A DNA stretch of 64,000 nucleotides from Siniperca chuatsi (lineage: Eukaryota > Chordata > Actinopteri > Centrarchiformes > Sinipercidae), in assembly GCF_020085105.1 (NCBI RefSeq), contig NC_058051.1, positions 3,120,001 through 3,184,000 on the forward strand, given 5' to 3'. Shown here in pieces: positions 11,500 through 24,600 of this stretch (position 1 is the stretch's first letter; every line of letters starts with the position of its first letter). The notes beneath the pieces were generated by a model. That model did no database searches. It was not told the origin of the DNA and saw only the letters and a list, made by a program, of their open reading frames with translations. A program made the position numbers and the translations under genes.

Positions 11500-13469
11500 A
11501 GGTTCAATGTAATTTAAAATTTTACAGTAGCATTCTAAGACGTACAAACAGACCACTGGACATGGTTGCGATCTTTAATTCTTTACTCTTTATGACCAAC
11601 AAGAATGCACCAGAGACCTACAATTTGAAAATATCCTGTTTTTCTTGTCTAGTGGCAATCCAATAATCCTTAAAAAACACAACGAATGACAATGCACATC
11701 AATGCAAATATGGAGTTTAAGGCCATTTGAAGGGGAACAATTATGTTGGGGTTTTTTTTTTTACACCAAATATAAATATTGTTTAAAAGCCATCAGTTCT
11801 GTTTTTCTTAAATATGTTACTAAGCTAAAGTACTATTCTAATCAGTTTAAATAACTAGCATATATAGGGTCCTCCCAGTGCTGTCACACTTCCTTCATTT
11901 GTGCCTCCTTCAAGAACATTTTGCCACACAGAAATTCACACGCATGCACACACACACACACATGCACACTCACTCACTCACTCACTCACTCACATACAGT
12001 ATGTGTAGGAAGGGAACTTGTTTCAGTGAGGGTCAGGAAAGCAGAGAAAAGCCTGCGAGCAGCTTCTTGGTGGGGCATACACTAGAAAAATATATATATA
12101 CTGTACTGGAATGTATGAGCAGACCTTGGCTAATAAGATGCTCAGGACACAAGCATTTAGAGGATGATACTCATCAATAGTCAATGCCGTTCTTTTCATT
12201 TGGTGAAATATTTGTTACAAAGATAACAATCAGGGCTTTAGAAAGAGAAATCCTGTATGTAAATGTACATGATTCTGTGAACTATGGGGATGAAAAGGGA
12301 AGATGAGTCCTGCTTTGAAGATGGAGGCGCAGCTGGCGGCTGGACCCTCACACTGACAGCATGGTGATGGATGTTTCACGCGGAAATCCAGATTAGTTTT
12401 TTTTAACAGTCCCTTCCTTTAATGTTTACTCTCTGTGGTTCGACACGGCTGAATGTCTTGCTGAACTTTTCTTTGATGAGAAAATGGCACCTGCCTGTCC
12501 TGCACCAGAGCTGTATTGTGCTTTATTGTGCTGATATGACACACATGAATACAACCCAGGACATGCTGTTGTTAGCTGGAGACAGCATTTGAAATAAGAT
12601 GAAGATTAAAGCACTTGGAACAGGGAGGAGCGCCCCCCACCTTCCCTCCCTTCCCAGTAAATTAATCGAGCTGCCAGTTGTTGGTGCGTGATGCCAGGCG
12701 ACAAACACTCTTCCGACTTCAGCTTCAAATTAAAGATGGAAAGATGTTTAGAAACAAACTCTCCTTCTCCCCGTCTCTTGTGGACTACATCTGACTGGCA
12801 GGTGTGTACATTACAAGCGTGTGCATGCTGAGGTGTGTTTATGTGAAGCAGCAGGTGGGCCAGCTGTGACTGACACACGTGACTAGGTGCAGTGACAGCC
12901 GGGGGACCGCGGAGGAAGAGGTGGAGCTGGGTGGAGAGGGAAAGAGGAGGAGACGGATGGAGATTTGACAGATTTGAGGTGTCTGGGGAGGACAGAAGAG
13001 GAGAAGTGTGTGTGTGTGAAATGAGCTCTAACTTAGAGTGAGTGTGTGTGAAATGAGCTATGAAGGTTTGGGTGTCTAATTTTACGGTCCTACAGCCACT
13101 GACGGTTGCTGATTCGCTTAAGATGGTAAACAGACACATAATGACACGTTTCTAATCAAATCTATCTCGAAGAACATCTGATGCAGAACTGCACTGCCTC
13201 CTCAAAGACAGCTGCTTCATCAGTTTGCTACATAAATCTTCAAAAGGCAATGATGTTCACGCTGAAGCATAACGTGTCATTGATAAATGTAAATTTGACT
13301 TAAAGTTCAAAAATAAGGAATGATTATTAAATTAGCACATAGAGGGAAAAAACAGGAAAATCAGTCTTCTGTTTGAGCATTGCTGCACATGATTAGGATT
13401 TTATTGCAAAACGGTCATGGAACACATTATTTTAAATCCCCCTCACACTCTCACATAAGCTTTTTAGTC

Positions 13470-13680
13470 TATAAAGTGTCAGAAAATAGTGAAAAATGTC
13501 TGTCACAAGGTGAAGTCTTCAAATGTCTTATTTTGTCCAACCAACAAGCCACAACCCAAAGATATTTAATTTACAATTATATAGCATAAGAGAAAAGCAG
13601 CAAAACTTCACATTTGAAAAGCTGAAACCAGAGTATTTGTCATTTTTATCGATCAGTTGACTAATTGTTGCAGCTATATA
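13470..13680 (+). repeat. Dispersed element, 'CCCAAAGATAT' family, copy 1
   Basis: This copy shows the order 'GTCAGAAAATAGTGAAAAATG', 'CAACCCAAAGATATTTAATT', 'AAAGCAGCAAAACTTCACAT' and 'CTAATTGTTGCAGCT'. The same order recurs at 34168-34615 and 52430-52795 and inverted at 40255-40555. It has no open frame. I recall it as a common percomorph non-autonomous DNA element with AATCGATTAAT-rich ends. Confidence 0.65.
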
Positions 13681-13807
13681 AACAATTGTTTATAACACAC
13701 TGATATGAGGATATTTCAATTGTTTATTAATGTATTTTTTCAACAATTATAACTTATAACTTAGCATCTATAACTGGAGTATGAACAGACAATATAACAC
13801 GGCTGTT

Positions 13808-14060
13808 ATTAGAGCTAGATCAATAAATTGGCCAGGATGATATATCGGCGGATATTAGCTTACTGCCGATATTGCAGTAGTGGTGTATATGTTAACTGAT
13901 AAGTAACAAGAAATTGCCAAACTAGGTTTGAGGTCATTTAGAAACAGTAAGTAACACTAAGGCATCCATATCCAGGTTGTTTGCTTGTGTTATGTGTAAA
14001 AAAAAAAAAAAAAGCTATCAGCTGATATATAATTATCAGACTTTATAAACTCCCAAATTT
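13808..14060 (+). repeat. Dispersed repeat with CGATATATCGGC motifs, copy 1
   Basis: The segment holds 'GATATATCGGCGGATATTAG', 'GCCGATATTGC' and 'GTTTGAGGTCATTTAGAAAC'. The last phrase and the CGGCC motifs recur at 23155-23290, so the two are copies of one decayed family. A poly-A run lies at about 13999-14013. It is non-coding. Confidence 0.55.
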
Positions 14061-15683
14061 TGATATCTTCTTATTTATCCATTTATAAATGCATCTTCTT
14101 CACTGTCCATGACAACTGAACATGGTCCGCTGATGAAGGCCATGAGATGCAGCTAAAAGCTCAGGAATAAATCTAATCTAAAGTGGCCCTGGAATGAAGA
14201 ATTTACCATTCCTGAGGTCAAGAATGATCCCACAAGCTCAACATGTCTTCAATAAATCTGCCTGTGAATGATTTGTTCATGTGTATGAACAGTTAATTTA
14301 TGTCTAATAGCATGTCTAATATAACAGTTATGGATGCTTCATAGGAGAAGTTAGATGGTTGACAAATACATTAACAAACACGTCCGTATACCTGCTTACA
14401 ACCACATTATAGTGTGTTATTAAATGTTTATATACCGCTTAAAATAATGTGTTACCAAAATGAAAACTTTACATCTAGGACAGTTAAGACTAAAGAGTCT
14501 TTCGTGCTGTCTGAGTGCCGCTGTCACCGGTGCCGCTCTATCTGCTGTGTGTGTTGCTACAGTATTTGCTGCATTCCTCAGCTACTGTGTAGTAAACATG
14601 GAGGGTCTGAGCCACGGCGCCCTGCTTGTATGAACTGCAGTTGCTCTGATTCTAAGATCTTGCCACACACAGTGGTCTGGCAGTCAGCAAGCTGACTAAA
14701 CACAAACAGGATAAAATCAAGGCCAAGTGTGACCATAAAGAACAGATCAGCCGCAGTGGGGTTTTAATGGTTCACAAATCCAAAACCAAACGCACCAACA
14801 AACAAAAACAAGTAGAGGAGTTTGTTTCCCATTAGCTTTTTAGTTTAAGACTCCCATGCTTTGTTAACTAAAATCTGTTTGACTCCTTTTCATTTACCAG
14901 TCATACAAAACCAAAACGCATGAAGGACAGGGCAAGACAAAACAGTCAGTGTCTGGAGTCGTGGATTATAATGTTATACTGTATGTGTTGGCGATCAGGA
15001 TGGCTGGCAGGAAATGGGAACTACAGAAGCTGTTCAGGGACAGGTGCTACATCCTCCCCTGCTTTCACTCTCCATATGGCACATACAAAGCTATTGTAGA
15101 GCTGTCTGTGGGGACAAGCAACAAAACACGCTTCAAGATGAGACATGTAGAGCAGGCCAAGCCCCACATCACACTGATCAGACAGGTTTGGGTTAACTGT
15201 GAAGACTTGAATCAGTTTTAGCCTCTTGAGGACAAAAATGAGAAATCAAAATTTGTTAAAACTAATACATACAAACATAAAGACAGAAAAATACAGGAAC
15301 CAGTAGAGAAAGGAATAGAAGGAACAACTGGTTCAGTGAATGAAAGAATAGTATGTCTGTCTCTGTACAACCACACATTTTTCATCAGGGTGGAATAAGG
15401 TGAACACATGAACACGAGTAACTCTTCGTCTTCTCTGTCTTTTTCTCAAAAGTTCAACAACATGTGAGGATTCTTAGTCCACTGTGGGATGTGTGTGTGT
15501 GGGGTGTGTGTAAGTGTGTGGGCGTGTGTGTGTCTGGCTGACGGGGGGGGGGGGCAGTACTGACGAAATAAACAGGACCTTCATTTGAACTTCCGTGGTG
15601 TGTAAGTTGAGGGTGTTGAAGGGTGTTGAGGCAGGATTGGGTCATGGGGGAAGAGTGTTAGGAGAGTTGTCGTGTATCTCCCT

Positions 15684-18600
15684 TCACAGGCGTTTCTGGG
15701 CGATGATTGAGCCCAACACCACCCCGGTCACCAGGGTCATCCCTGCCAGCAGCCACTTCTTGAAACTCTCCTGAGACCTCCTGCCTTCTGCCGCCGCATC
15801 CTGCCCGAAGATTTCAGCAAAGCGCTCCTGGCAGACGTAAAAAAAAAAAAGAGAGGAAAAGGGAAAGGAAAGGGTTAACACCAGGGTATTTGTTGCTGAC
15901 TGTTCCCAAAACTCCCCTAAAAAAAAAAAATAAAACAAATTTTTTTAAAACCCCAAAGACAGGTTCAGAGAGTCAGGTAGATTCCCTTCTGTAAAGGTCT
16001 CTAGGCCTCAAACAAGCAGATGGCTACAGAGCCACCCACGGCTGGGTATCAGAATGACTGTAGACAGAACCCACATGGTCACATGTGGAAATTTCCCTCC
16101 ACCGCAGCAGTCATACAGGTAAGGCAACCTCACAACTAGCAAAAAGCCCAAAAAGCCACCTACAACCACGCTGTGCACGGTAACAAGATCTCATTGATTA
16201 AAGGGAAAATCCACATAATTTAATTCAGCGTTAGGATCCGGTCACGGCAAATATTGCTTTCAAAATTTTCCACCAAACCTCCCCTCCCCCTCCCCGGCAT
16301 CCCATCAGTTCTGCAGCAGATCCCTGCAGAAGCGTTGTTGTTGCCGACATTCTTTCCCACCGTTGTCCTCAGATTGCCAAGCCTACATTGCCGCCCACTG
16401 AAATCATTTCCTGGAAATGAGCTGCAGAGCATGCAGTTTTAATCTCTTGCCACAAGGAGGCGCCAGTCAGGCTCAAATCTCTTATACAAACAACGTGGAT
16501 CAGCTGAGCTGGGCATGGCCCACTGAGTCACCACCGATGATGCTCATGTTGTCCAAAACTGTCAGTGCTTCACCTCAGTAAACATGATTTGAGAGCAAAT
16601 TATGAGCATTTAATCTGAACAAATGTGAAAATGACATGAATTCAGATGTCTGATTCTTAGTCAGAGGTGGATTCAACAGGCGGGACAGAAGGTCTTTTAT
16701 GGAGGAGGGGGCTGTTACTGGAAATTCGGCTGAGAAAGGAGACAGGAAGAAGAAAGTGAAAGGACGGAGAAGTAATCAGTGAATCACAGAAGGAAAGCAA
16801 AGGGGAGGGATGTTGCCAGAAACAGAGACTAATAAAGTAGAGGATATTATTGTAGGTACTGAGCCTACCCTGAATCTGAGATGACTAACAGAAATGGGAA
16901 ACCCTAAATTACATAATTATACGATATATCGTTATTGGGTTTTTTTTAAACAATATCAGTATAGGCCTTAAAAATCCAGTAAAGGTTGTGCTATACACTG
17001 CAGCTTATAAACACAAAACTGCCCTTTTCAACTACATTTAGTCCAGTTTCAGCGTCTTTTTAGCTGCACCACAGTCATGCTCACTGGGTATGTTCAAGGT
17101 TCAGGAATATTCACATAATCTCCAATATGATCTATGACAGGAATGTCCCATCAGTGCCAGCAAATCACACCATGAAAAATATGAGATTGTTAGTCACTGA
17201 TCGGTGTGGCTATGTGTATAAAAGCTTCATGCGGAGTCATTTCCTATTCAAACAAAGATTACTACAGTGGAGACATCAGCTGTTTGTGTAACTGCAGAAC
17301 AGAACATGAATGGAAAGCAACAGACGGAAAGTTAGAAAAACAAGACGGACAGGCTGAGAGATGTTTTTGTTTCCCAAGGAAGTTATTCCTATCTTTCTAA
17401 CTCAATCACTCACACACACACACATACACATACACATACACACACACAGTTCTGTGGATTCATGGTGTAGCTTTTCAATTCACACCTTGTTTGGTGGCAG
17501 GCAGAGGTTTAACGCTGCTGTTTGCACACACATCAGTTCCATAGCAGAGATGCCTTTTAGCTGCCTGACCCTGTGCAGTGAGGAAATGAATAGAATAAAC
17601 AGAGTTGGTTTACAAACTCAAGTTTTCACTAAACCCACTTTCTGGAACAGACCCCAGACAAACATATGAGTGAAACAATACCAAGACGTAAAGGGGGAGT
17701 GACAGTCAAAAATCCGAGGTGGTTCACAGAGAGAAAGGGCTCGAGAGACGTACAGGAACGAGGAGGCGTAGGAGGATCATTCCTGAGTCATTCCAGGAGT
17801 TTGAATTCATTCCCTCAATTCTGTTTGATTACAGAACTGTGGAGTCTAGTTTCTTTCACGCCCCAGTTTCTCTTGCTATGTGATGTGGTGACATCATCAC
17901 CGGTGGAGCAATGCAAATACAGGCTGTGTCTGAAAATCATCACTCATTCACTACTCCCTACTCACTATCTAGGGAGTTCTATGTAGAACAATGAAACTGA
18001 CTGGTACCCGGGAAATACACCAACAATGAGATATAGTTATATATAGTTAGAGGATGGCTTCTAAATAATATACAAGCAGTGTGTTTGTTTAACACTGTGA
18101 TGTCTGTTGCAATATAATGCTGAATAGGGGGTTCTGAGGAAACTAATCTTGGCTTTGCGGCTAATATTTCTAAGAATATGCAGGGTGTGAATGTGCTGGT
18201 GGAAGATAAGGGGGGGGGGGTGATGCAGAGATGACCTCACTTCTGTTGTGTGTGCTACAAACTTAACCAGAAACTGACTGGCAGCTCAATACATGTCATC
18301 ACAACAGTAACATTTACAGTATGTAATGATGATAAACTGGTTACAGTAACAGCATCATTTGCATATGTCAAGAGCCCCTTTTCACAACTATGTCTTAAAG
18401 GGTAAGTCTGGTGATTTTATATTTTTCTGTTATTGTCAACAAATCCCATGAAGAGCCAAAACCAACAATACATTGATCCTACTAACAAGTATTGTGTGTG
18501 TATCAAAGGCTGATATATGTTATTTCTCTGTGCCGTAGAGCTCCATTGTTGTCCAAAAGCTATTAAAAACACATCAATGAGCCACACTGTTGCACTGGGT

Positions 18601-21600
18601 ACCATGTTCCTTCATTATGATGAACATGGGCACTGTAGTTTATTTTGAGTCAATCCCAAATACACCGTCCCGCAGCTGGAAATACTCACTAGAGCGCCAA
18701 ATGTGGATTAATTTGCAGCTGAAAATAGTCCCCAACAAAAACCACACTTACCCCCTGTTGGAGTAACGTTTGCTAAAAACTGTAGTGCCCAGCTGTTTTA
18801 GGAAATGACTTAGCTTTTTTTTTTTAAATGGGAAACTATATTATTTGTGATCAGTTTTTAGTAGGAACCAATGGGCTTGAGGCCGAGTGTCATAGACAGG
18901 GTTGGGTGTTGGAAAGTATGGAGAGACGGACTTTGCTAAAACATAAGAAAAATGTAGAATAATGGCAACCACATCTTTTACAGAAGTCTTTATAGAGAGC
19001 AAGCCTAGCTATTTCAAACTGATTAATTAACCAGAGTGCAAAATGATGAAATACAGTGCACAAAGAAAACTCAAAGATTAACTAAACAAAATATAGGCAC
19101 AGTTATTTAACTTGCTAATAAGAAAACTACACCTACCCTTTCTGCCTCTGATTTAACACTGATTCGAGGCTATACGTAAAGTGCACTTGATAATTAGTCT
19201 AGCTTTCATCATTTTAAAGCTCATCAGGTAAATAAAATCAAACCCATTTAAGCTTCTCCTGCTCTCTCTGCTATCTGTATGCTGCTTTTGTTTGTTTCAA
19301 AATAAAAAAAAAAGGTATAACTAGGTTTTCGTTTTGACAATAACATAAATTATAGCCATAAATGCAGCCAAAACTGAAAGAGACAGAAACACTAACCATA
19401 TTTGTTCACTGCCAAAGTTGTGTTGCGACCACTGCCTAAAGCAGCCACTGCTCTTTGGATCTGAAGGGGAGTTTGTGGGCTCTAAGGGAGTCAAGCTGGT
19501 CTCATAGTAGCACTTTTCATTCATGGTTTAGCTCTAAATAAACACACACACACACACACACACACCTACTGTAAAATACTTGCCAAACCGAGTGAACAAA
19601 CATTCTAGAGAAGCGTTTACACTTGAGCGGAGTCAATAGTCCATGTCAATGAGTAGAAATTTGTAAATAGGTAACTGAGTGCAACACAGAAGCATGTTTA
19701 GAAGTTTCACTGCAGGCGACTCTGCCTCTCATACAAGGTTCTCTCAAGGGAAGAGGGCGGGAATTTAACCTTCAACCCACGTCATTCCTCATCTCTTACT
19801 CACTGGAACAGTGTGGCCTTACATGCTCACCCTCTGACCCACTCTACCAAGGACTTGTTAATGACTGTGAGGAATCAAACAGACTCTCTTTACTGTCTGC
19901 TTGTGAGGAAGTTGCCAAGGAAGAGTAAATATTTGTCTTCAACCTCACCTTGACTTCCTACAGGCATTGATAAGGCACATGAACATTTTCAGAAAAGATA
20001 AACTGGCCTTCTTGCCAACCATGCAACCAAAATGAACTATCGATGACACAGATGGGAACATGGACGGATACACAGGAGTCAAAGTGAGTCAAAACAGTCC
20101 ACAGAGTGTGTGTAACAAGAGGCTGAGCTGAAATATGTGCTGGAGCAAAGTTGCTCTTAAGCATCATGATGACTAAGCTGCATTAAAGTAAAGTAAAGCA
20201 GTTGGAATTAGCCACAAGGGATTGGTAAATGGTACTAAAGTAAATAATGACGTACTATTGTGATTGTACAGTACAGTGTTTTACTGCGGCTTTTTAGTCT
20301 TTCTTGATAAAAGGTCAGTCTGACCACTGCCTATCCCTTCCTGTTAAATCTTATTCAGCAATGTGAGGAATATGGGTGTAGAGAACAAACTACAGCACTT
20401 TGCATTGATTATGTGGTAGTGCCAAGGGATTCAAAGGAAAGCTTCTTCAAATGCTGTAGAAAGGTCAACACTATTATTTGTTCATGTTTGCGCATGTATT
20501 TATATCCTCACTTATGTCTCATTGGGTGTGATAAATAGAAGACTGACAAAGATCCTCTAGTGTTCACAGCTCTCGTCTGATTTTAATATGCTACCTATTA
20601 AATAAACATTTCTATAGCAGCTTTAATGATCAATTATTAACTGAAGTTTCAATAAGAGAGATGTTGTAGATTTGCTCAAATACACCTTAGTAAGTGTCTC
20701 CAATCACTGTATCCAGGACCAACACGTTTTATAGGAATATTCAAACATAAACAGGCTACTGGAAAAAAAATAGGGTGGTTAAAACATCCTCTACCAGGAT
20801 CCCCACAAATGTGTTTATTAGGGGATAAGTCTCTCATGTCACCCGGGCTTACTGAGGCAGTTTGGGCTGGCAGTCACAGGTTTTATTGCAGCAGCCAGGC
20901 TCATTTTACGTAATTGGAGGAGCCCACATATACCAGAGGGAACATAATGGCTTAAAGGATAAGGCTGGTGATATTTTATATTTTTGTTATTGTCAACAAA
21001 TCACATGTAAAGATCAAAACCCACGATATGTTAGTCAGTTTCTCAATTCTCCTAGCCAGTCTATGGCTCTCTAGCCAAGCTCATTGTTTCCTTCTAACAA
21101 AGTAAATCCTTAAAAACAGGTCATGGATATATACATTCCTTTTTTAACAAGGCGAAATCATTTTCTAAAAACGCTGGGCGCTGTAGTTTTTTGCAAGCAT
21201 TGCTCAAACAGGAGAAAATAGTGCATTTTTTGGGGACTATTTTCAGATGCAAATTAATTTGGTTCTCTAGTGAGTATTTGGGGCAGCAGGACGGTGTATG
21301 TGGTATTGAGTCAAAATAAACTAAAGTGTGTGTGTTCATGGTAATGAAGGAATATGTCACCCAGTGTAACAGTGTGGCTCAGTGATGTGTTTTTAATAGC
21401 TCTATGGCACAGAGGAATACAATATATATATGGATTTGGATACACAGACAAAACTTGATAGTAGGATCAATTTATTGTTGATTTTCGTCTTTTAATGGGA
21501 TTTGTTGTTAAAAGGAAAATGTAGAATATCACCAGTCTTATCCTTTAAACTTGTGACAGAGACTGTTTCTTGTGAATATGATAGCCAGGGTCAATAACGT

Positions 21601-24600
21601 CCAAAGCAGGGCTAATTTTCTTACATACTTTAAGGTTGCAACATCATAGAGAGGGCATGGGATATTAGTTAGCAGAATAAAAAGATCATTGAGATACCGG
21701 GGTTGTTCTAATTGACCTTTTATGCTTACATAGTTTTTATTTCTGTTTCTTTTCTGTTGTTTTTACGGGAGGGGTTAGGGTTCAAAGTCAAGTGATATAG
21801 ATTATCTTTAGCTTTGATCTGTGTTTCCAGGACCTTATGCACTCTTTTTGAATTGGTTGGTTGGTCAGAGGTGCGGTCGTCAGTGATTAAAATGAGATGT
21901 CATACACAAACACAGACGCACACCACACATTCGTCTCTGCTCTCTCTTCATGGTTAACTCTCTGACCTTTGCCCTCAACATCTTCAGTCCCACATTCTTC
22001 CACTTTTGAGCATTTGTACACGTAATTCAAAATCCAACAAAACTAGTGACTTTTCTGTCTGTTATTTAATTACCTTTCTGCCTATAAACTTCATTTCTTC
22101 ACTTGGGAATCAGAGTTTCAATATCAAGTCAGTTCACTATACACATGTCAAGGCAGCGCTGTTGTTTTGATATACTCAATCTCCCCTAGTCCCACCAGGC
22201 AGGTAAACCCAGTCTTTATCTACTCTCTCCTTTTCTCTTTCCCTTTCACACGGTCACGCCTTTATTTCTTTATCTCTGCTCCGTTCCCAGAGGAAATCAG
22301 GTGCTAGGCAGCGGCCTGCAGAGCGCTTTCAGGCCTTGTCTTTTTTTCTGCTTTTCTGTGTCTTTAACTTTCTCTTTCTTCGTTAGCCGGGGAGAGAAAA
22401 AAAAGGATGAGGGAAGGATTAGCTCATGAAAGCAAAAGGTTGGATGTAAGAGAGAGAAAGGGAGAGAAACAGTGAAGGGGCACAGGGAAGGAGATTCTGC
22501 AGTTGGTTGCCACGGCTACCGGGAAGCAGCTGATTGGCGTGTATGATGTGTGCGAGTGTGTCTGGGCCTGTAGGTCCATCTCTGTGGCTGATAAATGGCC
22601 CAATACTACATGTGGAGAAAGGAGCATTTTAACGATCATTAGCAGCAGCTTCCCATTCATCAGCTCCGACTGGTCGGTTGCTCTGGTGTTGCACCATAAC
22701 AAGCTGCAACACTCAAACCCCCCGATTGTGAAACCTCCTGACCGCGAAACACCTCACATCCTTTTCCTTTTAGGCAAAATGGGGCTCGAGATGAATTGAA
22801 ATTCAATGACTTGGGGACACACTGCGTTAATATTAGCGGTCGTATGTGCAATCGTGATGTCAAGCTGAATACTGATAGTATCAGACTGTGTGAGCAGATA
22901 CAGGACAATCTCTTTATCTCCTTAAACATTTCAGAAAATTAAAATGACCAGAAGTTGACACACCACAAACTAACTATTTTCAGTGATTGGTAGTATGTAT
23001 AAATGCTTAAATAATTAGTCGATTAATTGATTGACAAAATTAGGCAACAACAATTTTGATAATTGGTGAACTTACAAATATTTTTATATTACAGATTCTC
23101 AAATGTGAGGATTTTTATATCAGTGTGAATACTTAACTGGACAGAAGAGGCAATCTTAAGCCTGAGCAATAAATCGGCCATGCATATATATCGGCCAGTC
23201 TCTGCTTATCACGATATAACGTATTGGCATGTATATCAGCCAATAAATAGAAGTTTGCAGAAATGTCAAACGTATGTTTGAGGTAATTTAGAAACAATAG
23301 CTTGCAGAGCTATAATGGACATAATATTGAAAGACTTGTGAAGCAATGGGAAGAGGATCTGTCTGTGATGAAGATGTTTGAGAAGAATGTATTTAGGCCT
23401 CCCATTCTCCTTTTCTTTTAATAATTTCAAAGAGATACAACACCTCATGTTATGAACAAAATTGATCCCAGTAGATCACTTTTGTGTATTAAGTGTAAAT
23501 AGTAAGCTGGAACTTAAATGCATTGCTTTTGGAGATGTTCAAAAATAGCCTGGTCACGTATAGCCAAAGAGATACAAGTACAGTAAAAGTTGCAAGTACA
23601 ACTTTACCCCCTCTGTCATACCTCAAGCTTATTGTGACTGATATTGTGATAATTGTGTTGAGCATTGTTATGATGCAATAAAAATATTATTTTGATTGAT
23701 TGGCATTACTCACTATTTTCTCTGACATTTTGTAGAAATTTAATAAAAAAAACTAATCAACATCTTTATTGCCAACAAGAATAATCATTAGTTGCAGTTC
23801 TGATATTTATGTAATTGGGTTAACACAAAAAAGTTCAGCTGTACATGTAAGCACAACTCTCAATACAACAGCTGAAAGGATTTCTTTCAAGAAGTGAGAG
23901 TCCCTCTGTCTCTGTGCGCAACATCTGATCTAGACAGCTCACTTTCAACAGACAAGGACCGCTTTCTAGCGACCTGCAGAGCACATGACGTTCAGGCCAC
24001 ACTGGCCACGAGTGGCGGCTGTGATGAAACTGTGCTGACGCTAGAAAGGAAGCTGAACATCCCGTTCCCACATAGAGAGCAATCCAGAGGGTTCAGTGTT
24101 GCCAAGTGTTGGAAAGTTCTCTACTGTCATAGAAAGCTGACAAAGGCTCTTCGCCTTGGACATGCGCTCTCACACATTGCTTTGAGTGTGTGTGTGTGTG
24201 TGTGTGTATGCATGCAACACTCCCTCTGAATAGCAATGACTTGACAAAAACAATCTAGATCAACCAGCTTTGAACCAGTCCCATCCAGAGCGATGGGACA
24301 AATGAGCACATGGGGTAAAGTGAAAGTTACTGGAACTGTAGGAGGTCATGCTCTGTGGGCAACTGGGCATCGTGGGGAAGAGACAAACAAATAAATAAAT
24401 CAATAAAGGCCGCATTTTTCTACGATGAGACAAAGAGATGTAGACAGGGTTTTAAAAAACATTTGATTCTGCTTTTTCATTCTGGCTCTTAGACTTGAAC
24501 TGATAATCAGAATCAACAATCCGGCAGGTTTTTTAAAGAATCCCCAGTTCTAATATATTTGAGATTCAATTCAGAACTCGCTCTCGATACCAAACCCTAA

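Larger units (their letters stand above)
11500..15683 (-). other. bcl2l1: Probable 3' UTR and downstream flank of bcl2l1
   Basis: There is no coding exon here. The 177-aa minus-strand frame at 12606-13139 is low-complexity Ser/Thr/His/Pro sequence antisense to G-rich DNA, and the Cys-rich plus frame at 14414-14695 has no recognisable fold. Contents include a (CA)/(CT) tract near 11947-11992, dispersed repeats at 13470-13680 and 13808-14060, and a G-run at 15543-15554. How much of this is transcribed as bcl2l1 3' UTR is unknown. Confidence 0.4.

Noticed and set aside
12606..13139. 177-aa minus-strand open frame downstream of the bcl2l1 stop
   Set aside because: His/Thr/Ser/Pro-rich composition from TG- and GA-rich DNA; more likely 3' UTR or flank than protein.
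14414..14695. Cysteine-rich 93-aa plus-strand frame
   Set aside because: Cysteines are clustered without the spacing of a known zinc finger or secreted Cys-rich fold, and there is no signal peptide.
20952..21548. Short frames with SFITMNTHTLVYFDSIPHTP in two element copies as a shared gene
   Set aside because: They recur because the element is repeated; they are under 80 aa, end at different points and lie antisense in a non-autonomous MITE.
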